In this document: piece by piece, positions 1-8,384 of the stretch
Position numbering within the stretch: the first letter of the stretch is position 1
Layout of the letters: each line of letters begins with the position of its first letter
From: an uncultured Ruminococcus sp.
GTDB taxonomy: Bacteria > Bacillota > Clostridia > Oscillospirales > Acutalibacteraceae
Direction of reading: 5' to 3'
Length of the DNA stretch: 64,000 nt
Assembly (NCBI GenBank): GCA_900539465.1
Contig: UQCF01000008.1
Span: forward strand, 58,111-122,110
Notes under the pieces: generated by a model
Database searches by the model: none
Told to the model about the DNA's origin: nothing
Seen by the model: the letters and a program-made list of their open reading frames with translations, nothing else
Position numbers and translations under genes: made by a program

Positions 1-1462
1 TCTCATATTTTTTACCGAGCGAGTTTATAACATAATCTATTGCGTTTTCTGTGCCGTCTTTTGCGGCTATTGAATAGAGCTTGTCCATATCTGTGCGCTT
101 TGAGGCGTCAATTTCGGTCTTGTTAAATATAACCCTCGGTGCTCCCGTTTTTGCAAATGCAAGCAGATTTTCGAGCTTTACGCCGTTTGCGATTTCTCTG
201 CTTGCAGAGCCGTCATAAACTCTTACCTTATATTCTGCCGAAACGGCAAGCCCCAAATCAAGCTTGTTGAGAGCCTCTCTTATATCATCGCGCACAAGCT
301 TTTTTTGATATGTGCCGAGCGCGTTGTTATAAGCCGTTTCATCAACCTTTGTTGTTTTGAATATAAAACCTTTTGTGACAAGATAATCGCCTTTATCGGG
401 CTTTTGGAGCAGTGCGTCATATTCGTCATACGGGTCTGTGACAAAGTCTTTCCAGTTGAGCTTGGCGGTGTTCTTTACAAAATAATATAAGTTGCCGCCG
501 ATTTCATAATCGTCAAGATAAACCTCGCTCACGCCGTCCGATATTTTTTCGGCAGTGTTGCCTGCGGTTATTTTATAAAGTGAATAGGCAATGTCGTTCT
601 GCACCGAAGCGTCCTTAACGGTGAAGAATATTTCGGATTTTTCTTCGTTTTTAAACGCTCTTACGGCAGAGATTTCAGAGATAAACTCCGGCTCGCCGCC
701 GATTGCGGTTCGGTAGAGCTCCTCCTTGCCGGAGATTGACCTTGTGTAATAAACGATGTCGCCGACAGGCGGAGTGTAAATCTCTTCAACGCCGGAAGAG
801 ATGAGCAACGTTTTTTTGGTTTTAGTGTCATATGCGTAGCATTTTGTGGAGCCGTTGGCCGAATTAACATAAAAAACATATGCTCCGTCATTTGTGCAGG
901 ACCAGTTTTCGTCCGTTCCGCTGACTATGACCGAGCCTTTGTTTTGAACCGAAGAACGTCTTGTCAAATCTATTACGCGAATGTCATATTTGCCGGTTTT
1001 TGAAGAGGTATCCTGAGAATAAACAACTGTTTTGCCGTCATCAGAGAGCTTAACCTGCTTAACGGGGCCGAGTTCTATTGTTTTGCCGTTTTCAAGCATT
1101 ACGTTTACGGCAGAATTCTTTTGATAAATTGCTTCGGCGGTGTGCGAGAGCTTGTCAAGGCGAAACAGCGCCAAATATGAGCCGAGTGCCACCGCGCAAA
1201 CCAAGAGAGCCACAACGGCAATTCGCAGCAGCTTGATTTTTTTGATGCGCTTTTTGCTTCCCTTTGTGTCAAAGCCCTCATTATCGTCATTTCCGCAGTG
1301 GTCTTCAAACTCAATAAATTTTTCCGGCATAATATCTTCAAGCGGCTGAATATCAATGCCGTTTTTCATCTCTTCAAAAACAGAAGAAAGCTCGGGCGAG
1401 CTGCCCGCCTGAGCTTTCTTGTCGTGAGAGAGATTTGTCAAATCAGATTTTTTCTTTTCCAT
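1..1462 (-). CDS. Membrane-anchored propeller-like protein, C-terminus cut by the window edge
   Basis: The reading frame is open from an ATG at 1462 to the window edge, so at least 487 residues are present and the stop lies outside. A GGAGG at 1471-1475 supports this start; an in-frame ATG at 1486 lacks such a site. The first 78 residues are charged and cytosolic-looking. A single membrane segment follows at about residues 79-100, and the rest is extracytoplasmic with recurring short strands (VVYSQD, YVFYVNS, IVYYTRS, IFFTV) like a TolB/WD40-type beta-propeller or a DUF5050-like domain. It lies 23 bp behind tktC and probably ends the long operon. Function unknown; the propeller reading is an inference. 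Confidence 0.7.
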   Translation of the reverse strand, partial: MEKKKSDLTNLSHDKKAQAGSSPELSSVFEEMKNGIDIQPLEDIMPEKFIEFEDHCGNDDNEGFDTKGSKKRIKKIKLLRIAVVALLVCAVALGSYLALFRLDKLSHTAEAIYQKNSAVNVMLENGKTIELGPVKQVKLSDDGKTVVYSQDTSSKTGKYDIRVIDLTRRSSVQNKGSVIVSGTDENWSCTNDGAYVFYVNSANGSTKCYAYDTKTKKTLLISSGVEEIYTPPVGDIVYYTRSISGKEELYRTAIGGEPEFISEISAVRAFKNEEKSEIFFTVKDASVQNDIAYSLYKITAGNTAEKISDGVSEVYLDDYEIGGNLYYFVKNTAKLNWKDFVTDPYDEYDALLQKPDKGDYLVTKGFIFKTTKVDETAYNNALGTYQKKLVRDDIREALNKLDLGLAVSAEYKVRVYDGSASREIANGVKLENLLAFAKTGAPRVIFNKTEIDASKRTDMDKLYSIAAKDGTENAIDYVINSLGKKYE

Positions 1463-1485
1463 TTGACAATCCTCCGCATTATTCA

Positions 1486-2430
1486 TTATTTTGCTTTAAC
1501 AGCCTCTTTTGCTTTTTCAACGATGTGATCTGCCGTGAGACCGTAAATCTTAAGCATCTCAACAGCGGGGCCGGATGCGCCGAACTTATCCTCAACGCCC
1601 ACTCTCATAACGGGAACGGGGCAGACTTCACAAACCGCCTCTGCAACAGCCGAGCCGAGACCGCCGATGATGTTGTGCTCTTCTGCGGTTACGATAGCGC
1701 CTGTCTCTCTTGCCGCGGCAGCGACAATCTCTTTATCAAGCGGCTTTATTGTGTGCATATTTATAACTCTTGCGCTGATACCCTCGTTTGCGAGAGTCTC
1801 TTTTGCTGCGAGAGCTTCACCGACCATAAGACCTGTTGCAATGATTGTAACATCCTTACCGTCGCAAAGCTGAACACCTTTGCCAAGCTTAAATTCATAA
1901 TCAAGCGGATTTATTCTCGGCACTGCAAGACGGCCGAATCTAAGGTAAGCGGGGCCGTCATAATCTGCCATTGCAAGAACTGCCGCGCGGGCTTCAACGT
2001 CGTCGGCAGGGTTGATTATAACCATACCGGGGATAGTTCTCATAAGAGCTATATCTTCACAGCACTGGTGGCTTGCACCGTCTTCACCAACAGAAATACC
2101 TGCATGTGTTGCGCCGATTTTAACGTTGATGTGGGGGTAGCCGATTGTGTTGCGTATTTGCTCAAAGGCTCTGCCTGCGGCAAACATTGCAAACGAGCTT
2201 GCAAAAACAGTGTAGCCCGTTGTGGCAAGACCTGCCGCAACGCCTATCATGTTGCACTCTGCAATGCCCGCATCAAAAAATCTGTCGGGGAAAGCCTTTT
2301 TAAACATACCTGTTTTTGTGGCTGCGGCAAGGTCGGCGTCAAGTACGACTACTTTGTCGTTTTTTTCGCCGAGTTCAACAAGAGCTTTGCCGTATGCCTC
2401 GCGAGTAGCGACTTTAATTATATCTGCCAT
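1486..2430 (-). CDS. tktC: Transketolase, C-terminal subunit
   Basis: This is the C-terminal half (314 aa) of a split transketolase, holding the pyrimidine-binding and C-terminal domains. With its partner just upstream it would transfer two-carbon ketol units in the non-oxidative pentose phosphate pathway using thiamine diphosphate. It begins TREAYGKALVELGEKND and contains LDADL and the GATHAGISVGEDG segment typical of this half, where the conserved glutamate of the pyrimidine site is expected. It starts 2 bp after tktN, so the two are surely cotranslated. Split transketolases are common in Clostridia and archaea. The 1-deoxyxylulose-5-phosphate synthase family is related but is normally one longer chain. 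Confidence 0.93.
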   Translation of the reverse strand: MADIIKVATREAYGKALVELGEKNDKVVVLDADLAAATKTGMFKKAFPDRFFDAGIAECNMIGVAAGLATTGYTVFASSFAMFAAGRAFEQIRNTIGYPHINVKIGATHAGISVGEDGASHQCCEDIALMRTIPGMVIINPADDVEARAAVLAMADYDGPAYLRFGRLAVPRINPLDYEFKLGKGVQLCDGKDVTIIATGLMVGEALAAKETLANEGISARVINMHTIKPLDKEIVAAAARETGAIVTAEEHNIIGGLGSAVAEAVCEVCPVPVMRVGVEDKFGASGPAVEMLKIYGLTADHIVEKAKEAVKAK

Positions 2431-2432
2431 AA

Positions 2433-3275
2433 TTATGCCTCCAATTCCGCAAGGGCTGCCTGAAGCTCTGCCATTGCCTGCTCATATTGCTCACTGTTGG
2501 GAGCTGTGCCGTGCCATGAGCACTGATCTTCCATAAACGAAACGCCCTTGCCCTTAATGCTCTTTGCTATAATAGCTGTGGGCTTGCCCTTAAATTCCGA
2601 AGCAGCTTTGAAAGCCGCGTCAATCTCGTCAAATGAGTGAGCGCAGATTTCAATTACATTCCAGCCGAAAGCTCTGAATTTTTCGGGAATGGGGTAGGGG
2701 GAGTTTACCTCTGCAACAGAGCCGTCAATTTGAAGATTGTTGTTATCAATAACAGCCGTGAGGTTATCAAGTCCTTTAGCTGCCGCAAACATGGCTGCCT
2801 CCCAAACCTGACCCTCCTGTATTTCGCCGTCACCCAAAGCCGTGTAAACTCTGAATGATTTGCCGCCGAGCTTTGCGCCGAGAGCCATACCGACAGCCGT
2901 TGATATACCCTGACCGAGTGAGCCTGTGCTCATATCAACGCCGGGTGTAAGCTTCATGCTCGGGTGACCCTGAAGCATTGAGCCGGGTTTTCTTAAAGTT
3001 TTGAGTTCGTCAACAGAGAAAAATCCTCTGTGAGCCAAAACCGCATAAAGTGCGGGGGCTGTATGACCTTTTGAGAGAACAAAACGGTCTCTGTCTTCCC
3101 ACTTGGGATTTTTGGGGTCGATATTCATGTGTGCAAAATAGAGATAGGTAAGAATATCCGCAATAGAAAGCGAGCCGCCCGGGTGACCGGATTTTGCGTT
3201 ATAAACGCCCTCGATAACACCCATGCGTACTTTGCACGCTTTGATTTGCAACTGCTTTTTGATAGCTGCGTCCAA
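2433..3275 (-). CDS. tktN: Transketolase, N-terminal subunit
   Basis: The N-terminal, thiamine-diphosphate-binding half (280 aa) of a split transketolase. Visible motifs are SGHPGGSLS near residue 30, FVLSKGHTAPALYA, STGSLGQGIS and the thiamine motif GDGEIQEGQVWEA with its downstream NNNLQIDG. The start is a TTG at 3275 behind a GGAGG seven bases away; no ATG fits. It is followed by tktC with a 2-bp gap and preceded by rluD at 14 bp, so it belongs to the large minus-strand run. The pair makes a complete enzyme linking glycolysis with pentose phosphates, which matters in anaerobes lacking the oxidative branch (inference). Confidence 0.93.
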   Translation of the reverse strand: MDAAIKKQLQIKACKVRMGVIEGVYNAKSGHPGGSLSIADILTYLYFAHMNIDPKNPKWEDRDRFVLSKGHTAPALYAVLAHRGFFSVDELKTLRKPGSMLQGHPSMKLTPGVDMSTGSLGQGISTAVGMALGAKLGGKSFRVYTALGDGEIQEGQVWEAAMFAAAKGLDNLTAVIDNNNLQIDGSVAEVNSPYPIPEKFRAFGWNVIEICAHSFDEIDAAFKAASEFKGKPTAIIAKSIKGKGVSFMEDQCSWHGTAPNSEQYEQAMAELQAALAELEA

Positions 3276-3289
3276 AATAACACCTCCGG

Positions 3290-4213
3290 TTAAATTGCTG
3301 TTTTTTTGAGGGATTTGAGAAAAGCCGTGAAATAATCCGGCAGGTCGCTCTCAAACTCCATATATCTACCGTCACGCGGGTGGATAAATCCTATAAGCCC
3401 GGCGTGAAGGCATTGACCGTTTAATTTGGTCACTCCGTTTTTGGGGCCGTAAACAGGGTCGCCTGCAACGGGATGACCTATGTAAGACATATGAACTCTT
3501 ATTTGGTGAGTTCTGCCTGTTTCAAGTGTAACTTTTATATAAGTGAAGCCGTCAAACCTGTCAAGCACTTCATAGTGTGTGACTGCGTGTCGCGAGTTTT
3601 TATCGGTTACGCACATCTTTTTTCTGTCCTTGGTGCTTCTGCCGATGGGGGCGTCAACCGTCCCGAAATCATCTTTTATATTGCCGTGAACAACTGCGCG
3701 GTACTGCCGCTTAAAGGAGTGGTCTTTTATCTGCATTGCAAGCTTTTCGTGAGAAAAATCGTTTTTGGCAACTATTAAAAGACCGCTGGTGTCTTTATCT
3801 ATTCTGTGCACTATGCCGGGGCGAATTACTCCGTTTATTCCGGAGAGAGAGCCCTTGCAGTGATACATCAGCGCGTTCACAAGCGTGCCGCTCTCGTTGC
3901 CGGGGGCAGGGTGAACCACCAAGCCTCTCGGTTTATTGACAACCAAAAGGTCGCTGTCTTCATAAACTATGTCAAGAGGAATATCCTCCGGCTCTGCCGA
4001 AAGAATAGTCGGCTCCGGCACGGTAAAAACAACTTCATCGCCAGGCGAAAGCTTGCAGCTTTTGCCTACGGTTTTGCCGTTTACTTTAACTGCGCCGTCA
4101 GATAAAACAGATTGAATGTGCGACCTTGTGAAATCCTCAAAGACTAAGGAAAGAGCCTTGTCTATCCTTATGCCGGCAAGGGCTTCGTCTGCGGTGAAAA
4201 AAAGCTCATCCAT
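3290..4213 (-). CDS. rluD: RluD-type 23S rRNA pseudouridine synthase
   Basis: A 307-aa RluA/RluD-family pseudouridine synthase. An S4-like RNA-binding domain occupies about residues 12-75 (KALSLVFEDFTRSHIQSVL), followed by the catalytic domain with the motif GIVHRIDKDTSGLLIVAKN, in which the aspartate of the HRIDKDTSG motif is the nucleophile. The GRTHQIRVH motif near residue 235 is also intact. Family members convert uridines to pseudouridine in helix 69 of 23S rRNA. It overlaps lspA by 8 bp; the lspA-rluD order is common in Gram-positive bacteria. The exact target uridines cannot be read from sequence. Confidence 0.92.
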   Translation of the reverse strand: MDELFFTADEALAGIRIDKALSLVFEDFTRSHIQSVLSDGAVKVNGKTVGKSCKLSPGDEVVFTVPEPTILSAEPEDIPLDIVYEDSDLLVVNKPRGLVVHPAPGNESGTLVNALMYHCKGSLSGINGVIRPGIVHRIDKDTSGLLIVAKNDFSHEKLAMQIKDHSFKRQYRAVVHGNIKDDFGTVDAPIGRSTKDRKKMCVTDKNSRHAVTHYEVLDRFDGFTYIKVTLETGRTHQIRVHMSYIGHPVAGDPVYGPKNGVTKLNGQCLHAGLIGFIHPRDGRYMEFESDLPDYFTAFLKSLKKTAI

Positions 4214-4697
4214 TTTTCTTTTCCTCTGCTTTTTTCTTTTTGCGGTCGTTGTTTATATCCCACAAAAGATAAATCATGAGCATAGCCGCTCCGCAGGTTA
4301 CAAGAATATCGGCAAAGTTAAACACCGGGAAGTCGATAAAAAGCACCCTGATATAATCAACCACATAGCCGCGCCAAATTCTGTCAACAAGGTTACCAAG
4401 TCCGCCGGCAATAATCATAACCGCCGTGACCGCAAGGTATTTGTTCTTTATCTTTTTGGCAACCAGTGCCGCAATGCCTATAATAATTATTATGCCCGTT
4501 ATCACCGATAAAAGCGTGGTTTTTTCGGAAAATGCTCCGAATGCCGCACCGGTGTTTTGAACATAATCCCATTCCAGCACATTGTTTAATACAGATATGC
4601 TTTGAACGGGCTTTAAATTCAGCTCAACAAAATATTTTATTATTTGGTCAAGTGCGGTTAAAAGAACTATTGATAAAATTGATATAACAGCCGACAT
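4206..4697 (-). CDS. lspA: Lipoprotein signal peptidase (signal peptidase II)
   Basis: A 163-aa polytopic aspartyl protease that removes signal peptides from diacylglyceryl-prolipoproteins. Four membrane segments are evident. The catalytic motifs are GGLGNLVDRIWRG, with the first catalytic aspartate in NLVDR, and FNFADILVTCG, with the second in NFAD. The N-terminal DQIIKYFVE motif is also typical. It begins at an ATG that shares one base with the divIVA stop, so translation is coupled. It acts after Lgt, which is also in this window at 46755-47759. The lipoproteins at 21742-22629 and 61756-62517 are likely substrates (inference). Confidence 0.95.
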   Translation of the reverse strand: MSAVISILSIVLLTALDQIIKYFVELNLKPVQSISVLNNVLEWDYVQNTGAAFGAFSEKTTLLSVITGIIIIIGIAALVAKKIKNKYLAVTAVMIIAGGLGNLVDRIWRGYVVDYIRVLFIDFPVFNFADILVTCGAAMLMIYLLWDINNDRKKKKAEEKKNG

Positions 4698-5908
4698 TAT
4701 CTTTTGAAAAAGCCTTTGAGCTTTGATGAGAAGCCGTCTTCATCATCGTCGTCGTCATCGTCATCATCATAAAAATCGTCGTCATCGTCTTCGTCGTCGA
4801 AGTATTCCTCATCGTCGCTCTCGTCATCGTCGTCATCATTGAAGTTGAGAGAGTTTATATCAAACTTAAAGCCGTCGTTATCCGATGCGGGTTCTTCTGT
4901 CTTAATGTCTTCGGCATCGTCCTCGGGCTGCTTTACCTGCTCGCGCATATCGGCAAAAGCGTCTCTGAATTTATTTTTAAAGTCCTCTGTCTCTTTGTCT
5001 TCGTCCTTTTTTTCTTCCGAAGTTTCGGGAGTTTTAAGACCGAGACGCTCAAAGTCGGAATCACTGAGTTCCTCTTCCGGCTCTTCTATAACATTTTCGC
5101 TTGTGCTCTCTTCGGGCTGAGCTTCGGGTGCCGAATATGTAGTCTCTTCTTCTGTTTCTTTTTCCTCGGGCTCAATAACAGGCTCGTCTTTCTCCGGCTC
5201 TGTTATCTCGTCTGCAGGCTCGGCAACTTTCTCCGGCTCTGCGGCAGCTTCTGCCGAGGATTCTTCTATCTTTGCTTCTTTTTTAGGCTCCTCGATTTCC
5301 TCGGGCAGCTCTTCTTCCGGTTCGTCCTGAGTTTCGGGAATTTTGTTTATAAGCTCGATGTGCTCTGTGTAAAGTGCAAGAAGCTCGCGCTTAAATTTAT
5401 CCGCTTCTTTCTCGATAAGGTCAAGAGCAGCCTGGGTTTTAATCATACGGTCTCTTGCGATAACCGCCTGCTCTTTAGCTTCTACGGTTGCGTCCTCAAT
5501 CATCTGCTGAGCCTTTTGCTGTGTTTCGGCAATGAGAAGGTCGGCCTTTGACTGAGCCTTGTCAAGAAGGTTTTTAGCTTTTAATGCGGCTTCTTCCTCC
5601 TGCTTCTTTACACTGCTTGCGGCCTCTGCAAGCTGAGCTTCTGATTTTTCGTTGGTTTCGCGCATTATTTGGTCTGCCATACGCTGAGCCGTGAGAAGAG
5701 CGGCGCGGATATTATCCTCATCGTTTCTGTACTCTTCTACTCTTTCTGCAAGCAGACCTATTTTTTTTACAAGCTCGCCGTTCTCTTTGAACATCTGCTC
5801 ATAAGAATCGGCAACTATTTCAAAAAAATCATCAACAGACTGAGCGCGGTAAGCGTTTTTGCCTGCCGCTTCAAAGTGATGATTTTTTATTTTAGACGGT
5901 GTTAACAT
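4697..5908 (-). CDS. divIVA: DivIVA-family protein with a long acidic tail
   Basis: A 403-aa coiled-coil protein. The first 60 residues resemble the DivIVA lipid-binding domain (HHFEAAGKNAYRAQSVDDFF), followed by coiled coil to about residue 190. DivIVA proteins sit on negatively curved membrane at division sites and poles. The remainder is unlike Bacillus DivIVA: about 190 residues of Glu/Pro/Asp-rich low-complexity sequence, with nearly unbroken aspartate tracts between residues 350 and 390, ending in a short basic, amphipathic segment SSKLKGFFKR. It lies between sepF and lspA in the usual division-gene context. The start at 5908 has a good GGAGG. Clustered GAT/GAC codons make 4735-4840 a microsatellite-like tract. 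Confidence 0.87.
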   Translation of the reverse strand: MLTPSKIKNHHFEAAGKNAYRAQSVDDFFEIVADSYEQMFKENGELVKKIGLLAERVEEYRNDEDNIRAALLTAQRMADQIMRETNEKSEAQLAEAASSVKKQEEEAALKAKNLLDKAQSKADLLIAETQQKAQQMIEDATVEAKEQAVIARDRMIKTQAALDLIEKEADKFKRELLALYTEHIELINKIPETQDEPEEELPEEIEEPKKEAKIEESSAEAAAEPEKVAEPADEITEPEKDEPVIEPEEKETEEETTYSAPEAQPEESTSENVIEEPEEELSDSDFERLGLKTPETSEEKKDEDKETEDFKNKFRDAFADMREQVKQPEDDAEDIKTEEPASDNDGFKFDINSLNFNDDDDDESDDEEYFDDEDDDDDFYDDDDDDDDDEDGFSSKLKGFFKR

Positions 5909-5954
5909 CAGACAACCTCCTGTACGGAATATCCGTTTTATATAAAATTATTTT

Positions 5955-6440
5955 TTAAAACATATTGCCCTGTGCGGCGGAGTTTGCTACTTCGTCAAGA
6001 AGCTCGCCGGAGAGCGGAACATTGTTGGGTGTGACAATATATGCTCTGCCTGCAACGCGCTGCATTGTGCCGCTGTTTGCATATGCCACGCCTGAGAGGA
6101 AGTCTATTATTCTTCTCGAATCATTGTCGGGGCAGGTCTCAAGGTTTAAAATAACTATTCTCTTCTCGTTGAGTATATCCGCAACGGGAACAACCTCTTC
6201 AAAAGAGTCTATTTTTTTGAACACAACGTGTGCCTTTGAAGCACCGCCGACGGGTGCTGCGGCAGAAGAAGAACGTATATCTACAACGTTTGATGATGAA
6301 GAAGAGTCATACTGCTTTGCGTGATGTGAAGAGTGCTGTCTCGGTGCTTCGTATTCGTCCTCATCCTCCATATCAACATCTTCAAGATATTCCTCTTCCG
6401 ACATGGTCAAGGCGTTTTTTACTTTGTCAAAGAATCCCAT
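5955..6440 (-). CDS. sepF: Cell division protein SepF
   Basis: A 161-aa SepF. It has an N-terminal amphipathic helix (MGFFDKVKNALTM) that binds membrane, a variable acidic/Ser-rich linker and a C-terminal domain containing VILNLETCPDNDSRRIIDFLSG. SepF bundles FtsZ filaments and anchors them to membrane in Gram-positive bacteria lacking or supplementing FtsA. It sits between yggS and divIVA, the same neighbourhood as the ylm genes of Bacillus. RBS CGGAGG precedes the ATG at 6440. Confidence 0.93.
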   Translation of the reverse strand: MGFFDKVKNALTMSEEEYLEDVDMEDEDEYEAPRQHSSHHAKQYDSSSSSNVVDIRSSSAAAPVGGASKAHVVFKKIDSFEEVVPVADILNEKRIVILNLETCPDNDSRRIIDFLSGVAYANSGTMQRVAGRAYIVTPNNVPLSGELLDEVANSAAQGNMF

Positions 6441-6454
6441 AACTTTATCCTCCG

Positions 6455-7180
6455 TTATCTGTAATTTCTTGCTCCGAAAAGGGCGGAGCCTATTCTTACC
6501 ATGTTAGCACCGGAAAGAACGGCTTGCTCGTAATCGCCGGACATTCCCATTGATAAAATATCCATACTAACATTATGTATTCTTTTTGCTCCAATGTCAA
6601 TAAACAGTTGGCGCATATTTTCAAAAAAGACGCGATTTTTAACAGAATTGTCACAAATTGGGGGCACTGCCATAAGGCCTCTGACGTGAATGCCGCCGAT
6701 TTCGGCTATTTCGCAGACCGACTGCATCACCGCATCGGGCGAAAAACCGAACTTGCTTTCCTCTGCACCTATGTTGATTTCAAGCAAAATATCGGTGCAA
6801 ATGCCGTTCTTTTCAGATACCTTACCAATTTCTTTTGCGAGCTTCACACTGTCAACGCCGTCTATGGAGCCTACGTTTCCGACTATCTGCCTTACCTTGT
6901 TTGTTTGCAGGTGACCGATAAGGTGAGTTTCAACTCCGTCAAGATGCAGTTCATCTTTTTTGCCCATAAATTCCTGAACGCGGTTTTCACCTATCAGGTC
7001 TATGCCGAGCGAGAGCGCATGGTTTATAAAAATCGGTTCCACGGTTTTGGTAACTGCCATAAACCTTACGTCTTCTCGCTTTCTGCCGCTTTTTTCGGCG
7101 GCTTCGGCAATTTTGTCGTTTATCTCTTTAAAGTTTTCTTCAATGTCTTTAAAGCGAAGCTCAGTTAATGACTTTTCCAT
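6455..7180 (-). CDS. yggS: YggS-family PLP homeostasis protein
   Basis: A 241-aa pyridoxal-phosphate-binding protein of the YggS/YlmE/PROSC family, a single-domain TIM barrel with no known catalytic reaction that buffers PLP. The PLP lysine is in VRFMAVTKTVEP. Other family motifs are IGENRVQEF, HLIGHLQTNKV and LSMGMSGDYEQAV. I place the start at the ATG at 7180 behind AGGAG rather than the longer frame at 7270, because the family begins near this point. It overlaps the end of the HlyD-like gene by 20 bp. Position beside sepF is conserved in Firmicutes. Confidence 0.93.
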   Translation of the reverse strand: MEKSLTELRFKDIEENFKEINDKIAEAAEKSGRKREDVRFMAVTKTVEPIFINHALSLGIDLIGENRVQEFMGKKDELHLDGVETHLIGHLQTNKVRQIVGNVGSIDGVDSVKLAKEIGKVSEKNGICTDILLEINIGAEESKFGFSPDAVMQSVCEIAEIGGIHVRGLMAVPPICDNSVKNRVFFENMRQLFIDIGAKRIHNVSMDILSMGMSGDYEQAVLSGANMVRIGSALFGARNYR

Positions 7181-8384
7181 CTTCAAGCTCCTTTCCCTTG
7201 ATAATGACTTCGTCATAGAGTCTGACGGATTTGCCGTTTGAACTGCTTGACGAAATGATTGCAAAATCATCTTCCGTATATATTATCTCCACAGGGATAA
7301 AGGTTATTATTTTCCCTCGGAGAACGTATATGCCTGTATTATTATCCTCATCAAATCGAATTACGTTTGACGGCACGCGGTAGCCCGTGTGCGATTTTGT
7401 GACTATCTGCATATCTTCTGTTCTCATGTTTGCAAAGGTCTCGTCCATTAAAGAGCAGCTTAACACAACGGTCATTTTATCGCCTTGCGTATCGGCTTTT
7501 TCAACGAGCATTGTTACATGATTTACTCCCTCTTTTGGGAAGTTGACAGTTATTTTTGCACCGTTTTTAAAATATGAAGAATTTTGGCTTTCTGTTTCGC
7601 CGACGATATACCATTTATAGCTCTCGACTATTTTGCCCAGAGAGTTGCCGGAGACTGCGGCAGGCTCTGCATTCAAAGCACTTTCTATTTGCTGTGAAGT
7701 GAGCGAGAGCGCATCTTTGTAACTCAATGCTGATTCATAGCCGTCTATGGTGTTTATATAGTAGCCGGATTTGGGTGCTTTTACACTTGAATAGTTTATA
7801 TTTTGCGCAGTGAGTGCGGCAATTTCATTTTCAAGAGAAGTGAGCTTTGCGCTTAAATCAATAGAGCCCTCGGTAAGTATTTGCTTGGTGGCGCATTTAT
7901 CCGCATACGCTGTCAGTGCATCGGGAAGCTCGTCATAGGTTCCCGTTGTTACGGCGTCCATAATGTCGTCATATGCGTCGCTGATTTTTGTGTTCAGCTT
8001 GTCCGCACTTAACTCCTGCGTTCCGTCTGGGTCATTGATGTTTTTATATCTTTCAAGCTCCTGCTTCAAAGATTCAAGCTTTGTGTATGCCGCCGCCTGA
8101 TCGTCGTTTTGGCAAACAACGGCAATGTCGTCTCCGTTGGCAACTCTTTTGCCGTCGTGCGCAAGCGGAATTACCGTGCCGGAGGCGGAGGTATCTATTA
8201 TCTTTTCATCTCTTAAAGCAAAGCCCTTAAAATCTATCGTTTCTTCTATGGTTGTCTCTTCCGTAAGACGCTGAGTGTCTATGGGGGAGTAGCTGTAAGC
8301 GAAAGCGTTATAAACAATGTAAGATATTACTATTATGCTCAGCACTACCGATGTTATTTGAAACCACGGTATTTTTCTTTTCAT
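7161..8384 (-). CDS. HlyD-like membrane-anchored adaptor protein
   Basis: A 407-aa protein with one N-terminal membrane segment (about residues 10-29) and an extracytoplasmic region resembling HlyD/RND membrane-fusion proteins. It has a lipoyl-like hairpin start (SASGTVIPLAHDGKRVANGD), a helical coiled-coil stretch at about residues 90-200, the second lipoyl half (VKAPKSGYYINTIDGYE) and beta-barrel-like C-terminal domains. No transporter gene is adjacent, so a role as an export adaptor is not established. It overlaps miaA by 4 bp. Similar proteins occur between sepF/yggS and other genes in Clostridia, suggesting an envelope role tied to division (inference). Confidence 0.72.
   Translation of the reverse strand: MKRKIPWFQITSVVLSIIVISYIVYNAFAYSYSPIDTQRLTEETTIEETIDFKGFALRDEKIIDTSASGTVIPLAHDGKRVANGDDIAVVCQNDDQAAAYTKLESLKQELERYKNINDPDGTQELSADKLNTKISDAYDDIMDAVTTGTYDELPDALTAYADKCATKQILTEGSIDLSAKLTSLENEIAALTAQNINYSSVKAPKSGYYINTIDGYESALSYKDALSLTSQQIESALNAEPAAVSGNSLGKIVESYKWYIVGETESQNSSYFKNGAKITVNFPKEGVNHVTMLVEKADTQGDKMTVVLSCSLMDETFANMRTEDMQIVTKSHTGYRVPSNVIRFDEDNNTGIYVLRGKIITFIPVEIIYTEDDFAIISSSSSNGKSVRLYDEVIIKGKELEDGKVIN

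Noticed and set aside
1435..2463. Long plus-strand open frame (342 codons) opposite tktC
   Set aside because: It is antisense to a clear transketolase subunit, has no ribosome site and an odd Cys-rich composition that follows from the codon use of the opposite strand.
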